Positions 24,519 through 34,019 of a DNA stretch of 64,000 nt are shown in pieces (within the stretch, counting starts at the first letter, position 1; each line of letters starts with the position of its first letter). The position numbers and the translations under genes were made by a program. Source of the DNA: Flavobacterium undicola (lineage in GTDB: Bacteria > Bacteroidota > Bacteroidia > Flavobacteriales > Flavobacteriaceae); assembly GCF_009909155.2 (NCBI RefSeq), contig NZ_JAAAPM020000001.1:186001-250000 (forward strand), given 5' to 3'. Under the pieces are notes generated by a model. It ran no database searches, was not told where the DNA came from, and worked only from the letters and a program-made list of their open reading frames with translations.

Positions 24519-25958
24519 ATGGTATTAAGTAGATTTTGGTTGGTAATTTTCATTTCGTCGATTGCATTTGTGATTTTCAGTTTGTTTTCGGGTAACAGTT
24601 ATACAATAGACCATGTTTTAAATGGGAAAAAAGACGATCCTATTTTAATTTCTGAAAAATATATCGATCAAATTCCTGCATTTATAAAAGACAGCATCAA
24701 TAAATCGGAAGAAAAAACCTTTACTATCAATAGAGATACACTAAATATTGATACTACTTATGTGTACAAAAATAAAACGGTAAAAATCTACAGTGGTGTT
24801 CAAAAATCAGATGGTTTACTGCCCACTTGTAAAAGTACCTTACTTGATTTGATTCTGCCTCTTATGGCTTATTTGGCTTTTTTCTGCGGTTTAATGGAAC
24901 TTTTAATCATTTCCGGAGTGTCTGAAAAACTGGCAAAAGTATTGAGTCCTGTATTTGTAAAAGTGTTTCCTAGTATTCCAAAAAATCACCCTTCAATTTC
25001 GTACATGACCTTAAACTTTGCTGCCAACTTCTTAGGACTGGATTCGGCTGCAACACCTTTTGGACTAAAAGCCATGGAAAGTTTACAAGAAATAAATCCC
25101 GAAAAAGACAAGGCCAGCGATGCTCAAATTATGTTTATGTGTCTTCATGCTTCGGGACTTACTTTGATAGCAACTTCCATCATTGGTTACCGTGCTGCCG
25201 CCAATGCCAGTAATCCAGCCGATGTGATGTTGCCTTGTATTATCACCTCTTTTATCGGTACCATTGCTGCTTTTCTGATTGTTGGAATTAGACAAAAAAT
25301 TAATTTCAAAAGCGCTTCTTTAGTTATAGGGTTGATGGTATTAATTGCTGCCATTGTAGGTTTGTTAATGTATGTAAACCATTTGGATTTAATTGGTAAA
25401 AACTATTTTACAACTAATCTTTCCGCGTTAATATTGGTAGGAATTATTCTTTTTACTTTGATCTTTTCTTTCCTTAAGGAGAAAAAATTCTCAGAAGCCA
25501 ATACGACTGTTTATGAAGCCTTTGTATCGGGAGCCAATAATGGTGTTAAGACCGGAGTTACCATTTTCCCTTATGTTTTAGGAATGTTAGTGGCTATTTC
25601 TTTATTCAGAAACAGTGGTTTATTCGAAATTATTAGTGACTGGATTGCTTTTATTTTCTCCAATATGGGTGTAAATAAACAAATTACCGATGCTTTGCCC
25701 GTAGCATTATTAAGACCATTCAGTTCTGCGGGATCAAGAGGATTTTTGATTGATTCGATGAACACTTTTGGCGCCGATTCCATGACTGGAAGATTAAGCA
25801 GTATTTTTCAGTGTAGTGCCGAAAGTACTTTTTATGTGATAGCGGTTTACTTTGGTTCGGTTAACATAAAAAACACCCGATATGCTTTGGGAACCATGCT
25901 TATCGTTGATGTGATCTGTGTGATTACGGCTATTTTCGTGGCAAGCTGGTTTTTTTAA
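24519..25958 (+). CDS. nucleoside recognition (Gate) domain protein, SpmA-SpmB fusion type
   Basis: The 479-residue membrane protein joins two Gate/nucleoside-recognition domains. The first has MTLNFAANFLGLDSAATPFG and KAMESLQEINPEKD, and the second has YEAFVSGANNGVKTGVTIFP and ends with LRPFSSAGSRGFL and FQCSAESTFYVIAVYFG. About eight membrane helices are visible. In sporulating Firmicutes the two halves are separate spore-maturation proteins. In Bacteroidota this fused form is common and of unknown transport role. Confidence 0.9.
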   Translation: MVLSRFWLVIFISSIAFVIFSLFSGNSYTIDHVLNGKKDDPILISEKYIDQIPAFIKDSINKSEEKTFTINRDTLNIDTTYVYKNKTVKIYSGVQKSDGLLPTCKSTLLDLILPLMAYLAFFCGLMELLIISGVSEKLAKVLSPVFVKVFPSIPKNHPSISYMTLNFAANFLGLDSAATPFGLKAMESLQEINPEKDKASDAQIMFMCLHASGLTLIATSIIGYRAAANASNPADVMLPCIITSFIGTIAAFLIVGIRQKINFKSASLVIGLMVLIAAIVGLLMYVNHLDLIGKNYFTTNLSALILVGIILFTLIFSFLKEKKFSEANTTVYEAFVSGANNGVKTGVTIFPYVLGMLVAISLFRNSGLFEIISDWIAFIFSNMGVNKQITDALPVALLRPFSSAGSRGFLIDSMNTFGADSMTGRLSSIFQCSAESTFYVIAVYFGSVNIKNTRYALGTMLIVDVICVITAIFVASWFF

Positions 25959-25970
25959 AAGATAGATCGT

Positions 25971-26720
25971 ATGAGAAATGGTATTCTTTTTTTCGTCTTT
26001 GCTTCTTTTTTTAGCTGTAAAAAAGAAGTTCCCAATTCTAGTTTAATATCAAAGAATTTCAAAGATTCAATAGAAATAAAAATTAATGAAGCAAAAGTAA
26101 TACAAACAGATACTTTAAAACTCGAAAAATCAAAAACATTAAATGGAGTTGATAAAATTTTAATCGCAACATTAAAAAAAGAAATAAACAAAGACAGTAT
26201 TACAAAAGAGCTTATACGTTTTGATTTTTTCAATAAAAACAACAATTTAGTAAAATCAATTTCTTCTTCAATTACACATGCTTTCGATAATGGTAGTTGG
26301 TATACATCAGAAAATGTATTTTCCCAAAACAAATCAGATAATCGCTTCATTGAACTTTCTTATGGTTATGATGCCTGTGGTTACACACAAACCAATTTTT
26401 TGTTTTTTATTGAAACGAATCATATTCAATTAATAACCAAAAATGAATCGATGGCTGATGGTGGTTACGGAACTTGGACTTCATTTGAACCCAATTTTAA
26501 AGACAATAAATTAATTTCTTTTTCATCAACAATTATTCAAGTTGATACTGATGAATCTAAACCGTATAATGATCTTAATGAAGATTTAGTGATAAATTAT
26601 TCAGATTCTATAGTTTACAATTGGATTTCTAATAAGTGGTTAGGTGAATTAAAGTCTAAAAAAGGAAAAATTTTCAGAAAAGAATTCAAGAAATTTAATG
26701 ATGTCTATAAATCCGAATAA
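25971..26720 (+). CDS. hypothetical lipoprotein (249 aa)
   Basis: The protein begins MRNGILFFVFASFFSC (lipobox Cys16) followed by KKE, typical of a Flavobacterium lipoprotein. The remaining region is beta-rich and contains ELSYGYDACGYTQTNFLFFIE with a lone cysteine. No known domain is recognised. It starts 12 bp after the SpmA/SpmB-type gene but its A/T content looks higher than that gene's. Confidence 0.7.
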   Translation: MRNGILFFVFASFFSCKKEVPNSSLISKNFKDSIEIKINEAKVIQTDTLKLEKSKTLNGVDKILIATLKKEINKDSITKELIRFDFFNKNNNLVKSISSSITHAFDNGSWYTSENVFSQNKSDNRFIELSYGYDACGYTQTNFLFFIETNHIQLITKNESMADGGYGTWTSFEPNFKDNKLISFSSTIIQVDTDESKPYNDLNEDLVINYSDSIVYNWISNKWLGELKSKKGKIFRKEFKKFNDVYKSE

Positions 26721-26884
26721 TTATTCTTTTAGCATATTTCATTTATCTAATTACTACAAAATTTGTGGTTAATTCATTTTTAATAACTAAGAAAATAACC
26801 GAAAAATTATTACCGTTATTTTAGGGATTTAAAACTATTTTTCATTCTTTTGAATATTATACAAATCATTTAAACAAATCAAAA

Positions 26885-26956
26885 ATGTCAAAATACACTA
26901 AATACATCGCGATTGGCTTGCTTATTTTATTTTTACTTACCAGTTTGTTAAGTTAA
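26885..26956 (+). CDS. possible 23-residue membrane peptide
   Basis: ATG at 26885 opens a short frame, MSKYTKYIAIGLLILFLLTS then LLS, a basic start followed by one clean hydrophobic helix. It sits alone in the 26721-27131 gap, which otherwise holds no gene apart from the fumarase promoter and an AAACAGCTGTTT palindrome near 26980. A TTTAAACAAATCAAAA leader precedes the ATG, as in real genes here. Coding status is unproven. Confidence 0.35.
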   Translation: MSKYTKYIAIGLLILFLLTSLLS

Positions 26957-27103
26957 AAAGCCCAATTTACTTTATTAAAAAACAGCTGTTTTTGATCTCT
27001 ATTTTCGAAATCGACGCTTTCTTAACGCTTGATTTTTAACAAAAAAGCTGTTTTTTAGCACTAATCCCATTCCGCAAAAACAATTGCTGCGGCAAATATT
27101 TTT

Positions 27104-27111
27104 TATATTTG
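27104..27111 (+). promoter_or_regulatory. predicted promoter for fumarase
   Basis: TATATTTG fits TAnnTTTG, with TTG at 27084-27086 spaced 17 bp upstream. It places the start of transcription near 27118, which excludes the in-frame start at 27084 and supports ATG 27132 for the gene. Confidence 0.6.
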
Positions 27112-27131
27112 TCAAAAAAAATAAAACACCC

Positions 27132-28733
27132 ATGGACTTTATATACCAGGATCCTTATCCAATTTTAAAAGACGATACCCAATACCGCAAAATCACTTCT
27201 GATTACGTAAAAGTAGAAAAACTAGGCAATAGAGAAATCTTAACCGTTGACCCAAAAGGCTTGGAATTGCTTTCGCAAGAAGCAATGAAAGATGTTTCTT
27301 TTATGTTGCGAACTTCTCACTTAGAGAAATTAAGAGCGATTCTTGATGATCCTGAAGCAACTGACAACGACCGTTTTGTAGCTTATAATTTATTGCAAAA
27401 TGCCGTTGTAGCTATTGATGGCGAATTGCCTTCTTGTCAGGATACAGGAACAGCGATTGTAATGGCTAAAAAAGGAGAAAACGTATATACTGGCGTCGAT
27501 GATGCCGAATGGCTTTCTAAAGGGATTTTCAACACCTATCAAGAACGCAACTTACGTTATTCTCAAATTGTACCAATCAGTATGTTTGAAGAAAAGAACT
27601 CTGGATCAAATCTTCCTGCTCAAATTGATATTTATTCGAAAAAAGGAGCTTCTTATGAGTTCTTATTTTTAGCAAAAGGTGGAGGTTCTGCTAACAAAAC
27701 CTATTTGTACCAACAAACTAAATCCTTGTTGAATGAAAAATCAATGGATGCTTTCATTCGTGCAAAAATAATGGATTTAGGAACTTCTGCTTGTCCACCG
27801 TATCACTTGGCTTTAGTGATTGGAGGAACTTCAGCAGAAGCGAATTTAGCAACGGTTAAAAAAGCATCTGCAGGTTATTTTGATAATTTACCAACTACTG
27901 GAAACATGGCAGGTCAGGCTTTCCGTGATTTAGAGTGGGAGAAAAGAGTACAGTTGATTTGCCAACAAAGTGCCATTGGAGCGCAATTTGGAGGGAAATA
28001 TTTCACCCATGATGTTCGTGTAATTCGTTTGCCACGTCACGCTGCTTCTTGCCCGGTTGGATTAGGAGTTTCTTGTTCGGCTGATAGAAATATCAAAGGT
28101 AAAATTACCAAAGACGGAATTTTTGTAGAGCAATTAGAAGTAAATCCAAAACGATTGTTGCCTGAAACTCCGCCACATTTGGAAGAAGCGGTTGAGATTG
28201 ATTTGAACCAACCTATGGCAGATATTCTTAAAAAATTGTCACAATATCCAATTAAAACGCGTTTGAAATTAAACGGAACTTTGATTGTAGCCCGTGATAT
28301 TGCACATGCTAAAATCAAAGAATTATTGGATGCTGGTAAACCAATGCCGGAATACTTTAAAAACCACCCTGTATATTACGCAGGACCAGCTAAAACACCG
28401 GAAGGAATGGCTTCAGGAAGTTTTGGACCAACAACAGCTGGGCGTATGGATGTTTATGTAGAAGAATTCCAGAAAAATGGCGGAAGTATGGTAATGCTTG
28501 CCAAAGGAAACAGAACTAAAGACGTAATGAATGCTTGTAAAACTTACGGTGGATTCTATTTGGGTTCTGTAGGTGGTCCAGCTGCCATTCTTGCTCAAGA
28601 TAATATTTTGAAAGTAGAAGTAGTTGATTTTGAAGAATTAGGTATGGAAGCCGTTCGTAAAATCACTGTAAAAGATTTCCCTGCTTTTATTATCACTGAT
28701 AATAAAGGAAATGATTTCTTTGAAAATTTATAG
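27132..28733 (+). CDS. fumA: class I fumarate hydratase
   Basis: From ATG 27132 ([15 protein letters not shown]) the enzyme has 533 residues, the usual class I length. The cysteines that bind its [4Fe-4S] cluster are in [24 protein letters not shown] and [11 protein letters not shown], and the C-terminal beta domain contains [21 protein letters not shown]. It interconverts fumarate and malate in the citric acid cycle and is oxygen-sensitive. The longer upstream start at 27084 lies before the predicted promoter start and is rejected. It is transcribed alone and ends with a terminator. Confidence 0.96.
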   Translation: MDFIYQDPYPILKDDTQYRKITSDYVKVEKLGNREILTVDPKGLELLSQEAMKDVSFMLRTSHLEKLRAILDDPEATDNDRFVAYNLLQNAVVAIDGELPSCQDTGTAIVMAKKGENVYTGVDDAEWLSKGIFNTYQERNLRYSQIVPISMFEEKNSGSNLPAQIDIYSKKGASYEFLFLAKGGGSANKTYLYQQTKSLLNEKSMDAFIRAKIMDLGTSACPPYHLALVIGGTSAEANLATVKKASAGYFDNLPTTGNMAGQAFRDLEWEKRVQLICQQSAIGAQFGGKYFTHDVRVIRLPRHAASCPVGLGVSCSADRNIKGKITKDGIFVEQLEVNPKRLLPETPPHLEEAVEIDLNQPMADILKKLSQYPIKTRLKLNGTLIVARDIAHAKIKELLDAGKPMPEYFKNHPVYYAGPAKTPEGMASGSFGPTTAGRMDVYVEEFQKNGGSMVMLAKGNRTKDVMNACKTYGGFYLGSVGGPAAILAQDNILKVEVVDFEELGMEAVRKITVKDFPAFIITDNKGNDFFENL

Positions 28734-28757
28734 TCTTTATAAAACAGAGGTAAAAAT

Positions 28758-28792
28758 AAACCCTGTCAGAGTTTTGAACTCTGACAGGGTTT
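28758..28792 (+). terminator. bidirectional terminator after fumarase
   Basis: Stem AAACCCTGTCAGAG / CTCTGACAGGGTTT with loop TTTTGAA. It lies between the convergent fumarase and CoA-transferase genes. It nearly matches the structure at 19300-19333, so this is a repeated terminator type. Confidence 0.85.
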
Positions 28793-28798
28793 TCTATT

Positions 28799-29455
28799 TT
28801 AGTCAATCTGCATTTCTGGAATTTCACCTTCAATGATTAATTTTGCTTCGGTGGAAACGATGATGTGTTCCACAGAAACACCTGGCGCGCGTTCTAACAG
28901 CTTAAAACCTTTTGGAGTTACTTCGAGAACGGCTAGCTCAGTTACAACTTTTTTAACGCAGCCTACACCTGTTAACGGCAAAGTGCATTTTTTTAGAATC
29001 TTAGATTCCCCTGCTTTGTTGACGTGCATCATGGCCACGATAATATTTTCGGCGGAAGCTACTAAATCCATTGCACCACCCATTCCTTTGACCATTTTAC
29101 CTGGAATTTTCCAGTTGGCTATATCGCCGTTTTCAGCTACTTCCATAGCGCCAAGAATAGTTAAATCAACATGCTTGCCGCGAATCATTCCAAAACTTAA
29201 TGCCGAATCAAAAAAGACAGCGCCTGGAAGCGTTGTTATAGTTTGTTTTCCCGCATTAATGATATCGGCGTCTTCTTCTCCCTCAAAAGGAAACGGCCCC
29301 ATACCTAAAACGCCATTTTCGCTTTGAAATTCGACGTTTATTCCCTCAGGTATATAGTTGGCCACCAAAGTCGGAATTCCTATCCCTAAATTGACATAAT
29401 AGCCATCTTTGAGTTCTAGGGCAATTCGTTTTGCGATATCTTCTTTTGTTAACAT
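28799..29455 (-). CDS. scoB: 3-oxoacid CoA-transferase subunit B
   Basis: The 218-residue subunit carries the catalytic glutamate in FQSENGVLGMG (about residues 43-53). YVNLGIGIPTLVANYIP precedes it and GGAMDLV with the KCTLPLTGVGCVKKVVTELA end follows. With subunit A it moves CoA between succinyl-CoA and acetoacetate-type acids. In this window it is separated from subunit A by a 0.5 kb intervening gene (29496-29954), not directly adjacent as usual. Confidence 0.93.
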   Translation of the reverse strand: MLTKEDIAKRIALELKDGYYVNLGIGIPTLVANYIPEGINVEFQSENGVLGMGPFPFEGEEDADIINAGKQTITTLPGAVFFDSALSFGMIRGKHVDLTILGAMEVAENGDIANWKIPGKMVKGMGGAMDLVASAENIIVAMMHVNKAGESKILKKCTLPLTGVGCVKKVVTELAVLEVTPKGFKLLERAPGVSVEHIIVSTEAKLIIEGEIPEMQID

Positions 29456-29495
29456 AAAAACAATGTGTTAATTTAGCAATTATTAATAATCGTTA

Positions 29496-29954
29496 TTAAT
29501 CATAAAAATGATTGTTTGATAAATTAGGTTCAGCATAATTAATTAAATTTTTCTCTTCAAGTTCAATTAGTTTTTGCCTTATTGGTGTGTAATCTAATTT
29601 TGCTGGAATTTCAATTACAAAATAGCCATCATTAAATTTTTCTGATTCGCAACCAAAAGCATTAAAAATTTCTCGTAAATCATTTGCTAAAATTTCTTTG
29701 TTTACTACAATAACTTGTATCGTTGAATTACCTGAATGTTCTATGGTTTTCCTGTAAGTTAAAATTTCTTCGTCTTGATCATATTCTGCAAATACAATAT
29801 CATCGCAAGATACAGAAGCGTAAAAAGGAATATTAGATAGCCTGTATAAGCCTTCTTCTGAATTAATTGTTTCAGCCCACATAGTTTCTACTGTCCATTC
29901 GTCTAATAAATTACTAAAAAATCTAAACAGTATTTTTACATCTTGTTTCTCCAT
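29496..29954 (-). CDS. DUF4265 domain protein
   Basis: A 152-residue protein with the DUF4265 pattern: ETMWAETINSEEGLYRLSNI then PFYASVSCDDIVFAEYD, followed by EHSGNSTIQVIV. No signal peptide is seen. It is placed between the two subunits of 3-oxoacid CoA-transferase, with gaps of about 30-40 bp on either side, in the same orientation. The family has no established function, so the location is probably an insertion, not a pathway clue. Confidence 0.8.
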   Translation of the reverse strand: MEKQDVKILFRFFSNLLDEWTVETMWAETINSEEGLYRLSNIPFYASVSCDDIVFAEYDQDEEILTYRKTIEHSGNSTIQVIVVNKEILANDLREIFNAFGCESEKFNDGYFVIEIPAKLDYTPIRQKLIELEEKNLINYAEPNLSNNHFYD

Positions 29955-29984
29955 TTTGAGTGTCTATATTCTTTATTCTATAAT

Positions 29985-30686
29985 CTATTTTCTTTCTCTA
30001 ACCGTTCGTTGCTCAATCCGTTTTTCATATTTCTCACCTTGAAAAATCCGTTGCACAAATATTCCGGGAATATGAATTTGATTGGGGTCTAAAGAACCCG
30101 CTTCGACTAATTCTTCTACTTCGGCAATGGTAATTTTGGCAGCACCAGCCATTGCAGGATTGAAATTTCGGGCTGTTCCTTTAAAAATTAGATTTCCTGC
30201 CGTGTCGCCTTTCCAGGCTTTTACAATCGAAAAATCGGCATTAAAAGCCAATTCCATCACGTGCATTTTTCCGTTAAATTCTCTGGTTTCTTTGCCAATG
30301 GCAACTTCGGTTCCAAAGCCTGCCGGAGTAAAAAAAGCAGGGATTCCGGCTTGAGCTGCACGACAGCGTTCGGCTAATGTTCCTTGTGGAATAAGCTCTA
30401 CTTCGAGTTCACCCGAAAGCATTTGGCGTTCAAATTCGGCATTTTCACCTACATAAGATGAAATCATTTTCTTGATTTGTCTTTTTTGCAAAAGCATCCC
30501 CAAACCAAAATTATCTACTCCGGCATTATTAGATATGCAAGTCAAATTTTTGATTTCTTTTTGTACCAATTCGGCAATAGAATTTTCGGGAATACCACAA
30601 AGCCCAAAACCTCCCAACATAATGGTCGCATTGTCTTGAACATCGCGCAGTGCATCCTGAACAGAATTTACTTTTTTGTAGATCAT
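29985..30686 (-). CDS. scoA: 3-oxoacid CoA-transferase subunit A
   Basis: A 233-residue subunit with the N-terminal [20 protein letters not shown] and the glycine-rich [19 protein letters not shown], typical of CoA-transferase family I alpha chains, plus [20 protein letters not shown]. It pairs with the 28799-29455 subunit to form the heterotetrameric enzyme used in ketone body or acetoacetate metabolism. It is the promoter-proximal gene of the unit. Confidence 0.93.
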   Translation of the reverse strand: MIYKKVNSVQDALRDVQDNATIMLGGFGLCGIPENSIAELVQKEIKNLTCISNNAGVDNFGLGMLLQKRQIKKMISSYVGENAEFERQMLSGELEVELIPQGTLAERCRAAQAGIPAFFTPAGFGTEVAIGKETREFNGKMHVMELAFNADFSIVKAWKGDTAGNLIFKGTARNFNPAMAGAAKITIAEVEELVEAGSLDPNQIHIPGIFVQRIFQGEKYEKRIEQRTVRERK

Positions 30687-30765
30687 AACGAATTTGATTT
30701 CTTTTGATTCTTAAAAATAAGTCTTTATTTCCAAAAGAAAAAACAATATTACTATTCGCCCCTAA

Positions 30766-31200
30766 TTAAAGTTTTAAGTCAATTTTTTTATGAAAATGAT
30801 AGGCGCTTATGGTAAAATCTTCTTTGAAATACAATTTATGAGCAACAGTTCTGCCTGGACCGGAATCCAATTGAATTGAAACACAGTGCTGTTCCAAAGC
30901 AATTTCTTTTAAATGATTTAAAAGTAGTGAAGCATAACCTTTGCCTCTATGTGTTTCCAGAGTAGAAAGATCATCCAGATAAAGCATCTTTCCGCAATAC
31001 AACATTGTATAAATGCGATAACCTGCTATAGCTACCGTTTGATTGTCTTCCTGAATATAAAGTAAATTATAGCCTTCTTTCTGCAAGTTTCGAATTTGTG
31101 AGACAAAATTTTCTCTTTCTAACATAGGTCGAAGTAAAAAAATAGCTTCCCAACAGGAAGCTATTTCATTATCGGTATTTACAATTTTAATTTCAGTCAT
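30766..31200 (-). CDS. GNAT family N-acetyltransferase
   Basis: From ATG at 31200 (MTEIKIVNTDNE) the protein has 144 residues; a further ATG at 31209 would add only MFI. The acetyl-CoA-binding loop is visible as THRGKGYASLLLNHLKEIAL, preceded by LDDLSTLE. It acetylates an unknown amine substrate. It shares direction with PBP1A upstream, 26 bp away. Confidence 0.87.
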   Translation of the reverse strand: MTEIKIVNTDNEIASCWEAIFLLRPMLERENFVSQIRNLQKEGYNLLYIQEDNQTVAIAGYRIYTMLYCGKMLYLDDLSTLETHRGKGYASLLLNHLKEIALEQHCVSIQLDSGPGRTVAHKLYFKEDFTISAYHFHKKIDLKL

Positions 31201-31226
31201 AATGAACAAATTAAAATAAAACGTTT

Positions 31227-33533
31227 TTAAAATTCAAATTCGTCGGTATCCTGAATAACGGCAGTTGTATCCTTTTCTACTTTTGGACGCGGTTGATAAC
31301 AATCTACTTTTATAGAAAGATTAGCCGGTCTTTCAAAATCTTCTTTTGAAACTTTAAGACTTGGATCATTATAACACAATTTCATAAAATATCCCCAAAC
31401 CGGCAATGCAGCAGTAGCTCCCTGTCCGTAAGTAAGGCTTTTAAAACGAGCCGAACGGTCTTCGCAACCTACCCAAACTCCTGTAACTAAATTTGGAACC
31501 ATTCCCATGAACCATCCATCAGATTGATTTTGTGTTGTTCCAGTTTTACCCGCAATTGGATTAGTAAACATATACGGATAACCAGTCCAACGGTTGTCTC
31601 CGCTACCTCCGTATTCAGTTCTTAATCTTGAACCCGAACCTCCTTCGGTAACTCCTTCCAGTAATTTTATTACTGCAAATGCAATGTCTTTATTCAAAAC
31701 ATCGTGCGATTCCGGTATTGGCTCATAAATTACAACACCACTTTTATCTTCTATTCGAGATAAAAATTGTGGTTTATTATACACTCCTTGGTTAGCAAAA
31801 GTACTGTAAGCAGCTACCATTTCTTCAACGGTAATATCTACAGCTCCAAGTGCAATCGAAGGTTGTGCAGGAATTTCTGTTTTAACTCCCAATTTGTGTG
31901 TCAGTTTAATAACTGCCTCTGGTCCTACTTTGTCAATTAATTTAGCTGAAACGGTATTAATCGAATTTGCCAATGCTTTTTTCAAAGTTACCATTCCAAG
32001 GTAAGTGTTGTTTGAATTTCGAGGCGTCCAGGTTTCAGTAACATGATGACGACCAACAGGAATAGTGAATGGTGCATCAATAATCGAATCACAAGGCGAC
32101 ATGTTTAATTGCTCTATAGCTGTTGCATAAACAAAAGGTTTAAAAGTAGAACCTACTTGTCTCGCTCCTTGCGCTACGTGATCATATTGAAAATACTTAT
32201 AATTGATACCTCCTACCCAAGCTTTAATATTTCCGGTTTGAGGCTCCATTGCCATCAATCCGGCTTGCAAGAAATGCTTGTAATAGCGAATAGAATCCAA
32301 TGGTGTCATAAGTGTATCTCTTTCTCCTTTCCAGGTAAAAACAGTCATTTTTGTTTTCTTATTGAAAGATTCTATGATTTCATCTTCTGATTTTTCCATT
32401 GATTCCATTACAGTCCAACGGTTTGAAGCCTTCATTGCCAATTTCAGAACACGATTAGTTTCCTTTTCAGAAATACCGACAAAAGGAGCATTCTTATTCC
32501 CTTTTTGCTCAATAAAAAATTCTTCCTGAAGATTTGCCATGTGTTTTTCAACAGCTTCTTCTGCATGCAATTGCATTCTGGAATCGATAGTGGTATATAT
32601 TTTTAAACCATCTTTGTAAATATCATAATCCGAACCATCTGGCTTTTTATTGGTTTCAACCCATTTTTTCATGTAATCACGCAGATATTCTCTGAAATAA
32701 GTTGCAGTACCTTCTCTATGGCTCTCTAGTTTGAAATGTAAGTTTAGAGGTAGTTCCTGTAATTTTTCTTTTTGGGCCTCTGTAATCATATTTGACTTTT
32801 CCATTTGTCCCAAAACCACATTTCTACGGTTTTTTACACCATCAGGATTTCGAATTGGATTATATAGACTGGAATTTTTAAACATACCCACCAAAATTGC
32901 CGATTCGTCCACCGTTAATTCTTTAGGAGTTTTAGAAAAATAAGTTTGTGCCGCCGAACTTACCCCAACAGCTGAGTTTCCAAAATCATACACATTACAA
33001 TACATGGCAAGAATCTCATTCTTAGTATATTGTCTTTCTAATCGAATGGCAATAATCCATTCTTTTGCTTTTTGGATAATACGAAAAGGCAGGAATTTAG
33101 AACCTTCACCATGAAAAAGTTGTTTGGCTAATTGCTGTGTCAAAGTACTTGCACCACCATTGGTACCTAAAGTTACAATAGCTCTCAATGTTCCTCTTCC
33201 GTCAATACCAGAATGCTCATAAAAACGCTCATCCTCAGTAGCCACTAATGCATCCACTAAATTTTTAGGTAAATCAGAATATTTTAATTGCGAACGATTG
33301 GTTTGGAAATACTTCCCTATAACTACTCCATCAGATGAAATAATTTCGGTAGCCAAATTAGAATCTGGATTTTCTAAATCTTCAAATGAAGGCATAGAAC
33401 CTAAAAGTCCCCATGAAGCAAAAAGGAAAAACAGGATAATTCCACCCATTCCATAAAAGAAAAACTTCCAGAATTTTTTTGTATAATATTTAAAATCGTG
33501 TTCTGTAGTATTTGTTTTTTTATTAGTCGCCAT
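31227..33533 (-). CDS. class A penicillin-binding protein 1A
   Basis: The 768-residue bifunctional enzyme has a membrane anchor (FFYGMGGIILFFLFASWGLL), a glycosyltransferase domain with EDERFYEHSGIDGRGTLRA and STLTQQLAKQLF, and a transpeptidase domain with the SxxK as GSTFKPF, SxN as ANSINTVSAK, and KTGT as GKTGTTQNQSDGWF. It polymerises and cross-links peptidoglycan on the periplasmic side. It follows gldH by 6 bp in a unit with ricT. Confidence 0.96.
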   Translation of the reverse strand: MATNKKTNTTEHDFKYYTKKFWKFFFYGMGGIILFFLFASWGLLGSMPSFEDLENPDSNLATEIISSDGVVIGKYFQTNRSQLKYSDLPKNLVDALVATEDERFYEHSGIDGRGTLRAIVTLGTNGGASTLTQQLAKQLFHGEGSKFLPFRIIQKAKEWIIAIRLERQYTKNEILAMYCNVYDFGNSAVGVSSAAQTYFSKTPKELTVDESAILVGMFKNSSLYNPIRNPDGVKNRRNVVLGQMEKSNMITEAQKEKLQELPLNLHFKLESHREGTATYFREYLRDYMKKWVETNKKPDGSDYDIYKDGLKIYTTIDSRMQLHAEEAVEKHMANLQEEFFIEQKGNKNAPFVGISEKETNRVLKLAMKASNRWTVMESMEKSEDEIIESFNKKTKMTVFTWKGERDTLMTPLDSIRYYKHFLQAGLMAMEPQTGNIKAWVGGINYKYFQYDHVAQGARQVGSTFKPFVYATAIEQLNMSPCDSIIDAPFTIPVGRHHVTETWTPRNSNNTYLGMVTLKKALANSINTVSAKLIDKVGPEAVIKLTHKLGVKTEIPAQPSIALGAVDITVEEMVAAYSTFANQGVYNKPQFLSRIEDKSGVVIYEPIPESHDVLNKDIAFAVIKLLEGVTEGGSGSRLRTEYGGSGDNRWTGYPYMFTNPIAGKTGTTQNQSDGWFMGMVPNLVTGVWVGCEDRSARFKSLTYGQGATAALPVWGYFMKLCYNDPSLKVSKEDFERPANLSIKVDCYQPRPKVEKDTTAVIQDTDEFEF

Positions 33534-33539
33534 AACTAT

Positions 33540-34019
33540 TTATTCTTTTTTTTCAATTCTTAAACCTACTTCTGTAATACCTTCTAATTGTGTAACTCCG
33601 GGAACCTTCCCTCCTTCGCGAACGGCTTGTTTTATATTGAGTTTGTATTTCCCTCTAAACTTTACATTCTCTTTAAAATACAATTTGCTCTCTTTAATAT
33701 CGGTAAAACCATCACCTAACAAAGTACCATCTGCAGCTGCCATTTGATATTCTAAAGTATCCACTTTAGTATAACCATTTGGTTTTTCTAAGGTTACAAT
33801 CAAAAAAAGATTATTAAAAGGGTAATTATTATTGTCTCTTACATTTATGAAAAGATCATATTTTTTTGTTGAATCTAATTCGGGCAAATTAAAAGAAACG
33901 ATACTGTCTTTATGCCAGGCACTGCCAACGGATTTGTATTCATCAAAAACTCTTTTCTTATCACATGAAAAAAAGAGTATGCTAACTAAAAGTAATAAAA
34001 TGCTATTTTTTAGCCTCAT
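33540..34019 (-). CDS. gldH: gliding-motility lipoprotein GldH
   Basis: A 159-residue lipoprotein with lipobox LFFSC (Cys19) followed by DKKRVFDEYKSVG, as in GldH. The FDEYKSVGSAWHKDSIVSFN segment and the C-terminal PGVTQLEGITEVGLRIEK also match. GldH is required for Flavobacterium gliding and acts with the GldK/L/M/N export apparatus or its folding partners. It overlaps ricT by 17 bp and precedes PBP1A by 6 bp, the family's usual context in Flavobacterium. Confidence 0.93.
   Translation of the reverse strand: MRLKNSILLLLVSILFFSCDKKRVFDEYKSVGSAWHKDSIVSFNLPELDSTKKYDLFINVRDNNNYPFNNLFLIVTLEKPNGYTKVDTLEYQMAAADGTLLGDGFTDIKESKLYFKENVKFRGKYKLNIKQAVREGGKVPGVTQLEGITEVGLRIEKKE

Noticed and set aside
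27084..27131. Upstream ATG-proximal extension of fumarase
   Set aside because: A good promoter puts the transcript start near 27118, and the added residues are not part of the family's N-terminus.
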